Below are positions 35,411 to 44,194 of a stretch of DNA of 64,000 nucleotides, one piece after another. The stretch spans positions 2,852,001 to 2,916,000 of the forward strand of contig OZ244980.1 in the NCBI GenBank assembly GCA_965223035.1, written 5' to 3'. The notes beneath the pieces are model-generated. The model was not told where the DNA came from. It saw nothing but the letters and a program-made list of their open reading frames with translations, and did no database searches. Made by a program: the position numbers and the translations under genes. The DNA is from CAMDPA01 sp965223035 (GTDB lineage: Bacteria; Pseudomonadota; Alphaproteobacteria; Rhizobiales; Hyphomicrobiaceae). The stretch's first letter is position 1. Each line of letters begins with the position of its first letter.

Positions 35411-36952
35411 ATGTCCCAGTCCCTTGAGATCGAGTTTGCGCCGCTCAACCAGACCTTCGCTACTACGGCCGCGGTGCTGGCTACGCCCGAGATGAGGCTT
35501 GGTCGCACCGCTGTGCACCTTGATACGCTCAGCGCCGGCGCGCTCAAGCGGGCGGCGGAGACGGCCGCATTTACCGGCAAGGCGAAGTCCGCCGTCGAGC
35601 TGCTCGGCCATGCCGAGTTGCCGGCGACGCGCCTGCTGGTGCTGGGTGCAGGCGATCCCGGAGCGGCCGAGGAGCGGGACTGGCTAGCACTGGGTGGGTA
35701 TGCCCTGTCCAAGCTGAAGGCGGGCAAGGTCGATACCATCAGCCTGGTCGCCGAACTGCCGAAGGGCGACCGGCCCGATCCCGCTGAGCTGGCCGCCTGC
35801 CTCGCCGTTGGCGCCCTGCTGCGCAGCTATCGTTTCGCAAAGTACAAAACCAAATCCGGAGAACCGGCGAACGGCGATGAGGATGAGCCGACCGAAACCG
35901 ACCATCGTGTCAAACTGATCATCCATACCTCCGATCCGGCGGGTGCGCGTAAGACGTTCGCGCGCCTGGAACCGGTCGCACAAGGTGTGATGCTGGCGCG
36001 CGATTTTGTGAACGAGCCCGCCAATGTGTTGGGCCCGGCCGAATTTGCTGCGGCGTGCCGTGACCTTGAGGGTCTGGGCGTCGAGGTGGAGGTGCTCGAT
36101 CTGGACGCGCTGCGCGAGCTGAAGATGGGGGCATTGCTCGGCGTGGCACAGGGCAGCAGCCGGGACCCGCGGGTGGTCATCATGCAATGGCATGGGGCCA
36201 AGTCGAAGCGCACCAAGCCGCTGGCATTTGTCGGCAAGGGGGTGACCTTCGATACCGGCGGCGTGTCGATGAAGCCGGCCGGCGGAATGGAGAGCATGAA
36301 GGGAGACATGGCCGGCGCGGCATGCGTGGTCGGGCTGATGCGCGCGTTGGCCGGGCGTAAGGCGGCGGTCAATGTGGTCGGTGTGGTCGGCCTCGTCGAA
36401 AACATGGTTTCGGCCCATGCGCAACGTCCTGGCGATATCGTCACGGCGATGTCGGGACAGACGGTGGAGGTGCTAAACACCGACGCGGAAGGGCGCCTCG
36501 TGCTGGCCGATGTGATGTGGTACACCCAAGAGCGCTTCAAACCCAAATTGATGATTGATCTGGCGACCTTAACCGGGGCCATCATCGTAGCGCTGGGCAA
36601 GGAGTTTGCCGGCCTCTTCACCAGCGATGACAAGCTGGCCAACGAGTTGGTGGCCGCAGGGCAGGTCACCGGCGAGCGCGTTTGGCGAATGCCGCTCGAC
36701 AAGAGCTACGACAAGCTGCTGAACAGCAAAAACGCGGACATCAAAAACATCGGTGGGCGCAATGCCGGGGCGATCACGGCGGCACACTTCCTGGGGCGGT
36801 TTGTCAAAGGCACACCGTGGGCGCATCTTGATGTGGCAGGTGTCGCCATGGATTCGGTGCGCAATGATATCAATCAAAGTTGGGCGTCAGGTTGGGGCGT
36901 CCGCCTGTTGGATCGCTTGGTGGCCGATTACCACGAGAGAGCTGAGAAATGA
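35411..36952 (+). CDS. pepA: Leucyl aminopeptidase (M17 family)
   Basis: Cytosolic bimetallic aminopeptidase (513 aa). The C-terminal catalytic domain shows AFVGKGVTFDTGGVSMKP with the zinc-binding Lys and Asp, SMKGDMAGAACVVG, and the family signature NTDAEGRLVLAD with metal-binding Asp and Glu. The N-terminal domain (about 1-170) is less conserved. The ATG at 35411 has AGGA 8 bp upstream; an earlier start at 35363 adds 16 unconserved residues. Some PepA proteins also bind DNA; nothing here tests that. Confidence 0.94.
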   Translation: MSQSLEIEFAPLNQTFATTAAVLATPEMRLGRTAVHLDTLSAGALKRAAETAAFTGKAKSAVELLGHAELPATRLLVLGAGDPGAAEERDWLALGGYALSKLKAGKVDTISLVAELPKGDRPDPAELAACLAVGALLRSYRFAKYKTKSGEPANGDEDEPTETDHRVKLIIHTSDPAGARKTFARLEPVAQGVMLARDFVNEPANVLGPAEFAAACRDLEGLGVEVEVLDLDALRELKMGALLGVAQGSSRDPRVVIMQWHGAKSKRTKPLAFVGKGVTFDTGGVSMKPAGGMESMKGDMAGAACVVGLMRALAGRKAAVNVVGVVGLVENMVSAHAQRPGDIVTAMSGQTVEVLNTDAEGRLVLADVMWYTQERFKPKLMIDLATLTGAIIVALGKEFAGLFTSDDKLANELVAAGQVTGERVWRMPLDKSYDKLLNSKNADIKNIGGRNAGAITAAHFLGRFVKGTPWAHLDVAGVAMDSVRNDINQSWASGWGVRLLDRLVADYHERAEK

Positions 36953-37108
36953 CGAAGCGCGATGATCGGCTTATTGGTGCCACAACATGCCGATTAACTA
37001 GTTGAACATCGGCATAGAAACGAAGTTATTTTCCATAATATCCCTTATGCGAACGGAGGGAACGGTCCTGCAGCGCGCCAGGTCGATCAAGGTGCGGGAC
37101 TAAACCGG

Positions 37109-37279
37109 TCATCGGCCGAACATCGCGCTGACCAGCGGAGCCACCGAGTATACGATCACACCAAGCGAGGCGACGATGCCGAGTCCGACGCCGAGCCGGA
37201 CGAGCGGTCGGCGCACCCATCCCTCATCGTGGTGTTGGTGTTGGTGTTGGTGTGGTTGGGGTTGCGGTTCTTGCGTCAT
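37109..37279 (-). CDS. Small membrane protein with His/Gln-rich N-terminus
   Basis: A 56-aa frame: MTQEPQPQPHQHQHQHHDEG, then WVRRPLVRLGVGLGIVASLG and VIVYSVAPLVSAMFGR, followed by TGA. The AGAGGA 7-8 bp before the ATG, one well-formed hydrophobic helix (about residues 29-50) preceded by positive charges, and a stop just after it all argue for a real gene. The His-Gln run comes from repeated TTGGTG units (37228-37258 on the plus strand). Orientation would place the His-rich end in the cytoplasm. Metal binding is possible but untested. The family is not recognised. It lies between the convergent ends of pepA and the membrane protein at 37450. Confidence 0.65.
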   Translation of the reverse strand: MTQEPQPQPHQHQHQHHDEGWVRRPLVRLGVGLGIVASLGVIVYSVAPLVSAMFGR

Positions 37280-37389
37280 CTCGATGTCCTCTTTCGATCA
37301 CGGCCGCGGCGCTCGAGCTTGCGGCTGGCGACCGCGGCTCACTGTAATGGGTAGATCTGCGCTCAACCTTGCGGCACGGGTCCAACGGG

Positions 37390-37453
37390 CTAGAGCAACC
37401 TGCCTTTGATCGGAATCGGAACGATCCCGATTTAAGGCGCAAAGATGATCTAG
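37390..37453 (-). repeat. Family A dispersed hairpin repeat overlapping a stop codon
   Basis: CTAGAGCAACCTGCC, arms TTTGATCGG and CCGATTTAA, GGCGCAAAGATGATCTAG. The final CTA (37450-37452) is the stop codon of the minus-strand membrane protein gene that begins at 38205. Confidence 0.86.
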
Positions 37454-38205
37454 GACGTCGCATCCTCCAAATAATGGACGACAGCTGCGATGGTGACGGC
37501 GAACACGGCGAGCGCGAAACCCGTCAACATGTTGACGCTGACCAGGATGCCGGCCACTTGGGCCCAGTCTGGCGGCAACAGATGAGACAAAACCGAGGTG
37601 GCCGTCTCATCAAACTTTTGCTTGAGCAGGAACATGAGCTCACTCGCCTGTTCGAGGCTCGGCTGTTGCGGGGTGTCCAAAAACAACCGGCGGCCGATCT
37701 CAGCCAGGCTCGGTGCGGGGAGGGCTGTGGTCATCGTCATCAGATAGAGGATGGCGGAGTACAACACCCCCAACGGGGCGGCCAGCCGAAAATAGCCCCA
37801 CCTCATGGCATCGAGCCCTAGCCGCATCGATAGACCCCGCAGCAGGCTAGAGCCGCCGAACACGCAAAGACCAAACACGATCGCGATCAGGTAAAGGCGG
37901 TGATGATCGGTACCGGAAAACGTGATGACGGTGACCACGCCGGCCAAGATCGCCTTCAACACCGTTCCACTAATCGCCAGCAAACTGCCGGCAAGCGACA
38001 GCTTGGGCGCGGCCCGGTCGAAATAAAAGCCGAGTTCATGCGTGAGCCGCGCGCGATCAAGCGTCACCCCGAAGATCAGGACAAGAGCCGCGGCGACCCC
38101 CGCGAGGGCCAGCGGTTGGCGGTAGCCAAGCCACGCAACGCCGGCTACGGCGGCCACCTCCACGGCAAAAATGAGGAGATTCGTCAAAAATCGCACAATC
38201 AGCAT
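37450..38205 (-). CDS. Multi-pass membrane protein of unknown function
   Basis: A 251-aa protein with about six hydrophobic segments (roughly 5-30, 33-50, 68-95, 101-122, 140-160 and 213-245), and a polar stretch at about 165-212 (LAEIGRRLFLDTPQQPSLEQ...). AGGACGAG lies before the ATG at 38205. I do not recognise the family. Its stop codon is the outermost CTA of a family A repeat, so the frame may once have been longer. The neighbours (arfB upstream, pepA convergent) give no functional hint. Confidence 0.75.
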   Translation of the reverse strand: MLIVRFLTNLLIFAVEVAAVAGVAWLGYRQPLALAGVAAALVLIFGVTLDRARLTHELGFYFDRAAPKLSLAGSLLAISGTVLKAILAGVVTVITFSGTDHHRLYLIAIVFGLCVFGGSSLLRGLSMRLGLDAMRWGYFRLAAPLGVLYSAILYLMTMTTALPAPSLAEIGRRLFLDTPQQPSLEQASELMFLLKQKFDETATSVLSHLLPPDWAQVAGILVSVNMLTGFALAVFAVTIAAVVHYLEDATS

Positions 38206-38341
38206 CGCGCTCGTCCTAGGACGGTTTATTCGTAGCGAGATCCATTCCGCTATCCCATCCGGCGACTCATAGCATGTTGGCCTTGGATGGGCGGGCGGGG
38301 GCGTGAGCCGGCAAGACTGATCTGCATGATGCGGAAATGAT

Positions 38342-38404
38342 CTAGATCATCGCGCCTTAAATCGGAACCGCAAAGCCGGTTCCGATTTAACGCAGGTTGC
38401 TCTA
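38342..38404 (+). repeat. Family A dispersed hairpin repeat overlapping the arfB stop
   Basis: CTAGATCATCGCGCC, arms TTAAATCGGAACCG and CGGTTCCGATTTAA, CGCAGGTTGCTCTA. The last CTA (38402-38404) is the arfB stop codon on the minus strand. Confidence 0.88.
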
Positions 38405-38824
38405 GTCGTTGCTCAGCGAAACGCGGCGCAGCGCCTTGAGCTGGGCACGACGGCGCTTGTTGTCGGCCCGCTTCAGTTTTGACGCCAATGGCGGTCGTGT
38501 CGGGTGGCGCACCTTCGGGACCACCAACGCGCGGCGGATCAGATCGGCGAGCCGCGCGCGCGCATCCTCGCGGTTGCGCTGTTGGCTGCGAAATCGGTTG
38601 GCCGTGATGACGATCACGCCGTCCTCGGACATCCGATGGCCGGCCAGGCGCTCCAGCCGCTGGCGCACGGGTGGCGTGAGGCTCGGCGTCTGGCGCACAT
38701 CAAAGCGCAGTTGCACGGCCGAGGCGACCTTGTTCACGTTCTGTCCGCCCGGGCCGGTGGCGCGGATGAAGGTCTCCTCAATTTCGCTGGCCTCGATCGC
38801 GATCCTGTCAGTAATGCGGAGCAT
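38402..38824 (-). CDS. arfB: Alternative ribosome-rescue factor B (peptidyl-tRNA hydrolase)
   Basis: A 140-aa ArfB/YaeJ-type protein that releases stalled peptides from ribosomes lacking a stop codon. The catalytic GGQ is at 26-28 in RATGPGGQNVNKV, and the basic C-terminal tail (SKLKRADNKRRRAQLKALRR), which enters the mRNA channel, is present. It lacks the codon-recognition domains of RF1 and RF2, and its length fits ArfB. The stop codon overlaps a family A repeat, leaving SLSND at the very end. Confidence 0.92.
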   Translation of the reverse strand: MLRITDRIAIEASEIEETFIRATGPGGQNVNKVASAVQLRFDVRQTPSLTPPVRQRLERLAGHRMSEDGVIVITANRFRSQQRNREDARARLADLIRRALVVPKVRHPTRPPLASKLKRADNKRRRAQLKALRRVSLSND

Positions 38825-38928
38825 GGGCGTGAGGTGGTGGGCGAGGGTTGCTAGGATGCGGCCTGGATACGCGATCCACCGTGCTATCAGACGGCGGCCT
38901 AGATGACCACAACGGAGAGCCCAAAGCC

Positions 38929-39897
38929 ATGGCCGATCAAGCCGACAGCAATGAACGCAAAACGTTGAACGATCTGTTGGCCGTCATGGCGGCATTGAGG
39001 ACACCTGGGAGCGGTTGCCCCTGGGATCTGGAGCAAGATTTTAAGACGATCGCGCCTTACACGATCGAAGAGGCCTACGAGGTCGCCGATGCGATTGCGC
39101 GGGCGGATTTAGCCGATCTCAAGGAGGAGCTCGGTGACCTGCTGTTGCAGGTGGTCTACCACGCCCAGCTGGCCGCCGAGCAGCACGCCTTCACCTTCGC
39201 CGACGTGGTGCACGGCATTGCCACCAAGATGGTCAGGCGCCACCCGCATGTGTTCGGCGACGAGACGGCGCGATCCTGCGGCGTCGCCGTCGGCTTCTGG
39301 GAGCAGATCAAGGCCGCTGAAAAAGCTGAGAAAGCCGCGGCAAGAGCCGCTCTGGCGGCGGGGCCGGCCAACGCACTGGCGCCTGAGGTTGGCTCGCTGT
39401 TGGACGACGTGCCGCTCGGTCTGCCGGCCTTGACGCGCGCGATTAAGTTGCAGCACAAAGCCGCCCGCGTCGGGTTCGATTGGCCGTCACTCGGCCCGGT
39501 GCTCGACAAGATGAAAGAGGAGCTGGCGGAACTGGAGGCCGCAATCGCCGCAGCGGCGGCGAGCGGGGAGGAGACGCCAGCACCTGAGGGCACACAGCCT
39601 CAGCCGTCGGGCACGGCGGATAGCGCCGAGCCCGCGACGGCCCCAGCCCAGCACGCGGCCTTGGACGAGGAGTTAGGGGATCTGTTGTTTGTGCTGGCCA
39701 ACGTGGCCCGTCATTTGAAGATCGATCCGGAGACCGCGCTGCGCAGAGCCAATGAAAAGTTCTGTCGTCGGTTTCGTTACATCGAGGCACGACTTGCCGG
39801 GCAAGGGCGCACGACGGACGGAGCCAGCCTGCAGGAGATGGATGGTCTGTGGAACGAGGTGCGGGCGGCGGACAAGGGCGAACAGTCTCCAGCTTGA
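38929..39897 (+). CDS. mazG: Nucleoside triphosphate pyrophosphohydrolase MazG
   Basis: All-alpha NTP pyrophosphohydrolase (322 aa) with two MazG modules. The first has CPWDLEQDFKTIAPYTIEEAYEV, EELGDLLLQVVYHAQ and the H..R RHPHVFGD block. The second, from about residue 185, has its EELAELEAA and DEELGDLLFVLANVARH helices split by an insert of about 35 residues rich in Ala, Pro, Glu and Thr (about 204-240). The ATG at 38929 was taken as the start, since upstream codons are not conserved; GGAG is 12 bp away. Confidence 0.92.
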   Translation: MADQADSNERKTLNDLLAVMAALRTPGSGCPWDLEQDFKTIAPYTIEEAYEVADAIARADLADLKEELGDLLLQVVYHAQLAAEQHAFTFADVVHGIATKMVRRHPHVFGDETARSCGVAVGFWEQIKAAEKAEKAAARAALAAGPANALAPEVGSLLDDVPLGLPALTRAIKLQHKAARVGFDWPSLGPVLDKMKEELAELEAAIAAAAASGEETPAPEGTQPQPSGTADSAEPATAPAQHAALDEELGDLLFVLANVARHLKIDPETALRRANEKFCRRFRYIEARLAGQGRTTDGASLQEMDGLWNEVRAADKGEQSPA

Positions 39898-39933
39898 TCC
39901 GGCTTAAGGCACGTCTGTCCTGGGCGGATGTGC

Positions 39934-41265
39934 CTAGATCATTGTGCCGTCGGATTGCAGCGCGAGACCCAGGCGCGCCTCAAGCTTGGCCTTGCGCGCC
40001 TCGTCGATGCGGACGCGATAGCGTAGCGAGCCGTTCTCGCAGGGCTGACGTTGCAGCACCTCAGCGTTCTCATGCAGCCAGTGGATCAATTGCCCGGCGG
40101 TCGGCGGCAAATCCAATTCAACGATCTGGTGGGTCGCACCCAAGCGCGCCTCGATCTCGGCCAACAGGCCGTCGAGGCCTTCACCCGTGATCGCGGAGAC
40201 CCGAACCGGCGGCCGTGGTTGACGGCGGGCACTATTGGCCAACTCCTCGCGCTTCTCTGGGCTCACGCGGTCGAGCTTGTTCCAGACCTCCAGCACCCGG
40301 TCGCCGGACGCGGCGGCGTCGACACCCAGTTCGGCCAGCACCGCTTCGACATCGACGCGTTGGGCTTGGCTGTCGGCGTGGGCGATATCCCGCACATGCA
40401 GGATCAGATCGGCCGTCACCACCTCCTCAAGGGTTGCACGAAACGCCGCCACAAGCGTGGTCGGCAGGTCTGAGATGAACCCAACGGTGTCGGAAAGAAT
40501 GATGCGCCGGCCAGAGGGCAGGCGAACCTCGCGCATGGTCGGATCGAGTGTCGCGAAGACTTGATCCTTTGCCACGACGGCGGCACCGGTCAAGCGATTG
40601 AACAACGTCGATTTGCCAGCGTTGGTATAACCGACGAGCGCGCACACGGCATAGGGGACCCGCGCACGGCCCCTACGATGCAGATCTCGGGTACGCACCA
40701 CCTGGGTCAACTGTTTTTCCAAGGCGTCGATCCGCTCCTGGATCAAGCGACGGTCCAACTCCAGCTGGCTTTCACCGGGACCGCCAAGAAAGCCAGCTCC
40801 GCCGCGCTGCCGTTCCAAGTGGGTCCAGGACCGCACCAACCGGCTTTTCTGATAGCGCAGATGGGCAAGCTCCACCTGCAGGCGGCCTTCCCGGGTCGCA
40901 GCCCGGCGACCAAAGATCTCCAGGATCAACCCGGTGCGATCGATGACTTTGGTCTGCCAACACTGTTCTAAATTGCGTTGCTGGATCGGCGTCAAGGCAT
41001 GGTCCACGATCACCAGTCCCGCCTGCAGCTGGCGCACCCATTCACCGATCTCCTCGACCTTGCCCTTCCCCAGCAACGTCGATGGGCGCGGATTGGTGAG
41101 CGTGATGATCAGTTGGTCGGCGACCTCCAGATCGATCGCCTGGGCCAGGCCGACGGCTTCCGCCAACCGGTCGTTCGGCGCCTGCCCGGCTGCGGCCTGT
41201 TCCGCCGTCGCGTGCGCTGGCGGGCCGCGCCTGTGTAACATCGGCAGGATCACGATGGCGCGCAT
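39934..41265 (-). CDS. hflX: GTPase HflX
   Basis: Ribosome-binding GTPase (443 aa) that splits or recycles stalled ribosomes. The N-terminal HflX domain has NPRPSTLLGKGKVEEI and VIVDHALTPIQQRNLEQ, then a coiled-coil with GGPGESQLELDRRLI; G1 is GYTNAGKST and later come DTVGFISDLPTTLVAAFRATLEE and NKLD. Its stop codon lies in CTAGATCATTGTGCC (39934-39948), which resembles the end of family A. It follows hfq on the same strand, with a hairpin in the gap. Confidence 0.95.
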   Translation of the reverse strand: MRAIVILPMLHRRGPPAHATAEQAAAGQAPNDRLAEAVGLAQAIDLEVADQLIITLTNPRPSTLLGKGKVEEIGEWVRQLQAGLVIVDHALTPIQQRNLEQCWQTKVIDRTGLILEIFGRRAATREGRLQVELAHLRYQKSRLVRSWTHLERQRGGAGFLGGPGESQLELDRRLIQERIDALEKQLTQVVRTRDLHRRGRARVPYAVCALVGYTNAGKSTLFNRLTGAAVVAKDQVFATLDPTMREVRLPSGRRIILSDTVGFISDLPTTLVAAFRATLEEVVTADLILHVRDIAHADSQAQRVDVEAVLAELGVDAAASGDRVLEVWNKLDRVSPEKREELANSARRQPRPPVRVSAITGEGLDGLLAEIEARLGATHQIVELDLPPTAGQLIHWLHENAEVLQRQPCENGSLRYRVRIDEARKAKLEARLGLALQSDGTMI

Positions 41266-41299
41266 CGTCGCGCGGTCAGCCTCAGTTCTGGCCTCAGTT

Positions 41300-41326
41300 C
41301 TGGCCTGACGGTGTCCGTCAGGCCAG
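41300..41326. terminator. Strong hairpin between hfq and hflX
   Basis: A perfect 12-bp stem (CTGGCCTGACGG / CCGTCAGGCCAG) with a 3-base loop. No U-run follows on the minus strand, so it is not a canonical intrinsic terminator; it could attenuate or mark a processing site. A 12-bp direct duplication CCTCAGTTCTGG (41280-41291, 41292-41303) adjoins it. Confidence 0.5.
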
Positions 41327-41469
41327 CCGCTATCGACGACGTCTCCCGCGCCCGCCTTCGCCCGCTCCGGTCTGGGGTTTAAGGTGCTGATGGTAGGTGA
41401 TGGCTTACGGTCGCTCAGTCGAAAAACCTATCGGGTTGGCAGTTTGCTTGCTTGCGATCAGGGATGTAC

Positions 41470-41508
41470 CTACTGGGATTCGCTACTGGGATTCGCTACT
41501 GGGGTTCG
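41470..41508. repeat. Three tandem 13-bp units at the hfq stop codon
   Basis: CTACTGGGATTCG occurs at 41470-41482 and 41483-41495, and CTACTGGGGTTCG at 41496-41508. The hfq stop codon (41496-41498 on the minus strand) lies in the third unit, so each unit carries a TAG in the same relative place. Confidence 0.85.
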
Positions 41509-41741
41509 GCCGGTTGCTCTTCCATTAAGTTGACCGGCTGACTTGGCATAATGGTGGATATGGCGTGTTTGTAGACCAGTTGCGAGTGGCCGTCGCGCCG
41601 CAGTAACACACAGAAATTATCGAACCAGGTCACGATGCCCTGTAGCTTGACACCGTTGATCAAAAAGATTGTCAGCGGAATCTTGTTCTTGCGTACATTG
41701 TTTAAGAATGCATCTTGAAGACTTGGCGTCCTGTCGGCCAT
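41496..41741 (-). CDS. hfq: RNA chaperone Hfq
   Basis: Sm-like hexameric RNA chaperone for small-RNA regulation (81 aa). The Sm1 motif (LQDAFLNNVRKNKIPLTIFL, VKLQGIVTWFDNFCVLL) and the Sm2 sequence YKHAISTIMPS are canonical, and the C-terminal tail is short, as in alphaproteobacteria. ATG and length are standard. It precedes hflX, with about 230 bp between them holding tandem repeats and a hairpin. Confidence 0.97.
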   Translation of the reverse strand: MADRTPSLQDAFLNNVRKNKIPLTIFLINGVKLQGIVTWFDNFCVLLRRDGHSQLVYKHAISTIMPSQPVNLMEEQPAEPQ

Positions 41742-41854
41742 TGCTGGGACTCGATTTATTGTTCATACTGTTCTTTTGCACAATTGCGCTGGTTACCGCA
41801 ATTCGAGCGACGGCACTTTAGCGCAACCTGCAGGCAAATTCACTAGTCGAATTA

Positions 41855-42748
41855 TCAAGGTGCTTCGGGGCGGCGCTGACTGTTTGGCGGCCGGTCGCAT
41901 GCCGCGATGCCGTAAAAGCGCTGACGTAAGGCGCGGGCGACGGGGCCGGGATGGCCGGCGCCGATCGGATGTCCGTCGATCGCCACCACCGGGGTGACGA
42001 CGTTGGTAGCCGAGGTGATGAAGGCCTCGTGCGCCGCCACCGCTTCGGCGACCGTGAAAGCCCGTTCCACCAGCCGGTATCCGTCTGCCCGAACCACGTC
42101 GATCAGGGTGGTCCTGGTGACGCCGCGAAGAATAGCCTGGTCGACCGGCCGCGTGATCAGACAGCCTTCGGCGTCGACGATCCAAGCATTGCTCGAGGCC
42201 CCCTCGGTGACAAACCCGTCGGCGTCGACAAACCAGGCTTCGCCGGCGCCAACCGCACGCGCCGCCTGCTTGGCCAGCGACGCCGGCAGCAGCATGACCG
42301 TCTTGATGTCACAGCGCGCCCATCGATTGTCCGGCAGCGTTTTGATCGCGATGCCTTCGCTGGCACGGGTCTCAGCTAGGTTGCGCGCGCTGGCACGGGC
42401 AATGCACACCATGGTGGGCCGCTTGGGCGGTTGGGGAAACAGAAAGTCTCGCGGCTGCGCGCCGCGCGTGACCTGTAGGTAGAGGCTTCCGTTCAACACC
42501 CGGTTGCGCCGAACCGTCTCCCGCAGGATATGGACCAACGAGGCGCGCGCCATCGGCGGGTCCATGGCGAGCTCCGCAAGTGATCGCGCCAGTCGATCCA
42601 AATGGCGATCGAGATCGACCAAGCCGCCCTCAAGCACCTCGACAACTTCGTACACGCCATCGGCGAATTGGAAGCCGCGATCCTCGACGTGCACCTGCGC
42701 ACGATGGTAGGGCTGGAAGCGGCCGTTGACGTAGACAATGCGGCTCAT
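41855..42748 (-). CDS. dat: D-amino-acid aminotransferase (class IV PLP enzyme)
   Basis: A 297-aa fold-type IV aminotransferase related to D-alanine aminotransferase and IlvE. The N-terminal RIVYVNGRFQPYHRAQVHVEDRGFQFADGVYEV, PLP-binding Lys149 (RWARCDIKTVMLLP), VTEGASSNAWIVD and the phosphate-binding ILRGVTRTTLIDV fit. D-amino-acid transamination is the most likely activity by overall pattern, but branched-chain aminotransferase cannot be excluded. It lies between ntrX and hfq, 13 bp after ntrX counted on the genome map. The last 15 residues are Pro/Arg-rich. Confidence 0.88.
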   Translation of the reverse strand: MSRIVYVNGRFQPYHRAQVHVEDRGFQFADGVYEVVEVLEGGLVDLDRHLDRLARSLAELAMDPPMARASLVHILRETVRRNRVLNGSLYLQVTRGAQPRDFLFPQPPKRPTMVCIARASARNLAETRASEGIAIKTLPDNRWARCDIKTVMLLPASLAKQAARAVGAGEAWFVDADGFVTEGASSNAWIVDAEGCLITRPVDQAILRGVTRTTLIDVVRADGYRLVERAFTVAEAVAAHEAFITSATNVVTPVVAIDGHPIGAGHPGPVARALRQRFYGIAACDRPPNSQRRPEAP

Positions 42749-42761
42749 GCGCGTGACGGCC

Positions 42762-44156
42762 TCAAATCGCGCCTGCGCCGGCCCGTTGATCGGAGCTGAC
42801 GCCTAGCGCCCGCAGCTTGCGGTGTAAGGCGGAGCGCTCCATACCAACGAATTCTGCCGTGCGTGAGATGTTGCCTCCGAAGCGATTGATCTGCGCCAGC
42901 AGGTAGTCGCGCTCGAAGATCTCGCGCGCCTCGCGCAGCGGCAACGACATCAGATGCTCAGAGCGACCACTGACCGGCAACGCCACGTTGGAGCCGATTT
43001 CCTCCGGCAGCATGTCGGCGGTGATCATGGCGTCGGGATCACCACCGGACAGGATCATCAGCCGTTCCACGTTGTTGCGTAACTCTCGGACGTTGCCAGG
43101 CCAGTCGTGGGCTTGCAGGACCGCGATGGCATCCTCGCCGATCGGACGGGGCGAAAGCCCCGAGGTCTGCGCGATCTGTTGCACGAAATAGGTCACCAGC
43201 TCCGGCACGTCCTCGCGTCGTTCAGCCAGGCCGGGCACCCGCAAAGGGACCACATTCAAGCGATGGTAAAGATCCTCGCGGAAGCGTCCCTCCGCCATCT
43301 CGCGTTCCAGATCGCGGCTGGTTGAGGAAATGACCCGCACGTCAACGGCAACCTTATGGGAGCCGCCGAGCCTGACGAATTTTTGCTCGACCAGCACCCG
43401 CAGCACCTTGCCTTGGGTTTCGATCGGCATGTCGCCGACCTCGTCGATATAGAGCGTTCCACCGTGCGCCTCCTCGAGCGCGCCGACCTTGTGCGGCCCG
43501 CCGGTGCGCTCCTCGGTTCCAAACAGCTCCTCCTCCACCCGATCAGGTGCCATCGCCGCCGCATTGAGCACAACGAAGGGACCCTCGGCCCGTAACGATT
43601 TGGCGTGTAAAACACGGGCTGCGAGTTCCTTGCCCGAGCCCGAGGCGCCGCGAATGAGAATTCGGCTGTTGGTCGGTGCGACCCGCTCGATGTGACCACG
43701 CAGTTGGTTCATCGAGGCCGATTTACCGACCATGTCTTGGCTCTGGGTCGAGCGTTCCTTGAGTTGCCGCACTTCGCGCTTGAGGCTGGAGGCCTCCAGG
43801 GCCCGCATAGCGACCAGGATTAGGCGGTCCGAGCTGAACGGCTTTTCGATGTAGTCGTAGGCGCCGCGCTTGATGGCCGTGACGGCGGTCTCAATGTTGC
43901 CGTGGCCAGAGATGATCACCACCGGCAAGTCCGGATGGGCACGCTTGATGGCCGACAGAACCTCCAAACCATCGAGTCGACTGCCCTGTAGCCAGATATC
44001 CAGAATAACCAGGTGGGGACGCCGTTCCTCGATCGCGCGCAGGGCTTCATCGCTGTCCCGCGCCAGGCGACAACGATGCCCCTCATCCTCGAGAATACCA
44101 GCAACCTGCTCGCGGATATCGGCTTCATCATCGACGACCAGGATATCGGATGCCAT
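42762..44156 (-). CDS. ntrX: Nitrogen assimilation response regulator NtrX
   Basis: NtrC-family regulator (464 aa) with a receiver domain (phospho-acceptor Asp53 in LVILDIWL), an AAA+ domain (Walker A GASGSGKE at about 168-175) and a Fis-type helix-turn-helix (NISRTAEFVGMERSALHRKLRALG). The GAFTGA loop that contacts sigma-54 is replaced: ELFGTEERTGGPHKVGALEEAHGG. This loss is known for NtrX and suggests it does not act as a standard sigma-54 activator. It is preceded by ntrY by 38 bp. Confidence 0.95.
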   Translation of the reverse strand: MASDILVVDDEADIREQVAGILEDEGHRCRLARDSDEALRAIEERRPHLVILDIWLQGSRLDGLEVLSAIKRAHPDLPVVIISGHGNIETAVTAIKRGAYDYIEKPFSSDRLILVAMRALEASSLKREVRQLKERSTQSQDMVGKSASMNQLRGHIERVAPTNSRILIRGASGSGKELAARVLHAKSLRAEGPFVVLNAAAMAPDRVEEELFGTEERTGGPHKVGALEEAHGGTLYIDEVGDMPIETQGKVLRVLVEQKFVRLGGSHKVAVDVRVISSTSRDLEREMAEGRFREDLYHRLNVVPLRVPGLAERREDVPELVTYFVQQIAQTSGLSPRPIGEDAIAVLQAHDWPGNVRELRNNVERLMILSGGDPDAMITADMLPEEIGSNVALPVSGRSEHLMSLPLREAREIFERDYLLAQINRFGGNISRTAEFVGMERSALHRKLRALGVSSDQRAGAGAI

Positions 44157-44194
44157 GTCTCGCTCCTGAGATTGGGATCACTCAAACCAAGGCT

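Noticed and set aside
42762..44156. Loss of GAFTGA in NtrX as a damaging mutation
   Set aside because: This substitution is a known feature of the NtrX family, not a defect of this copy.
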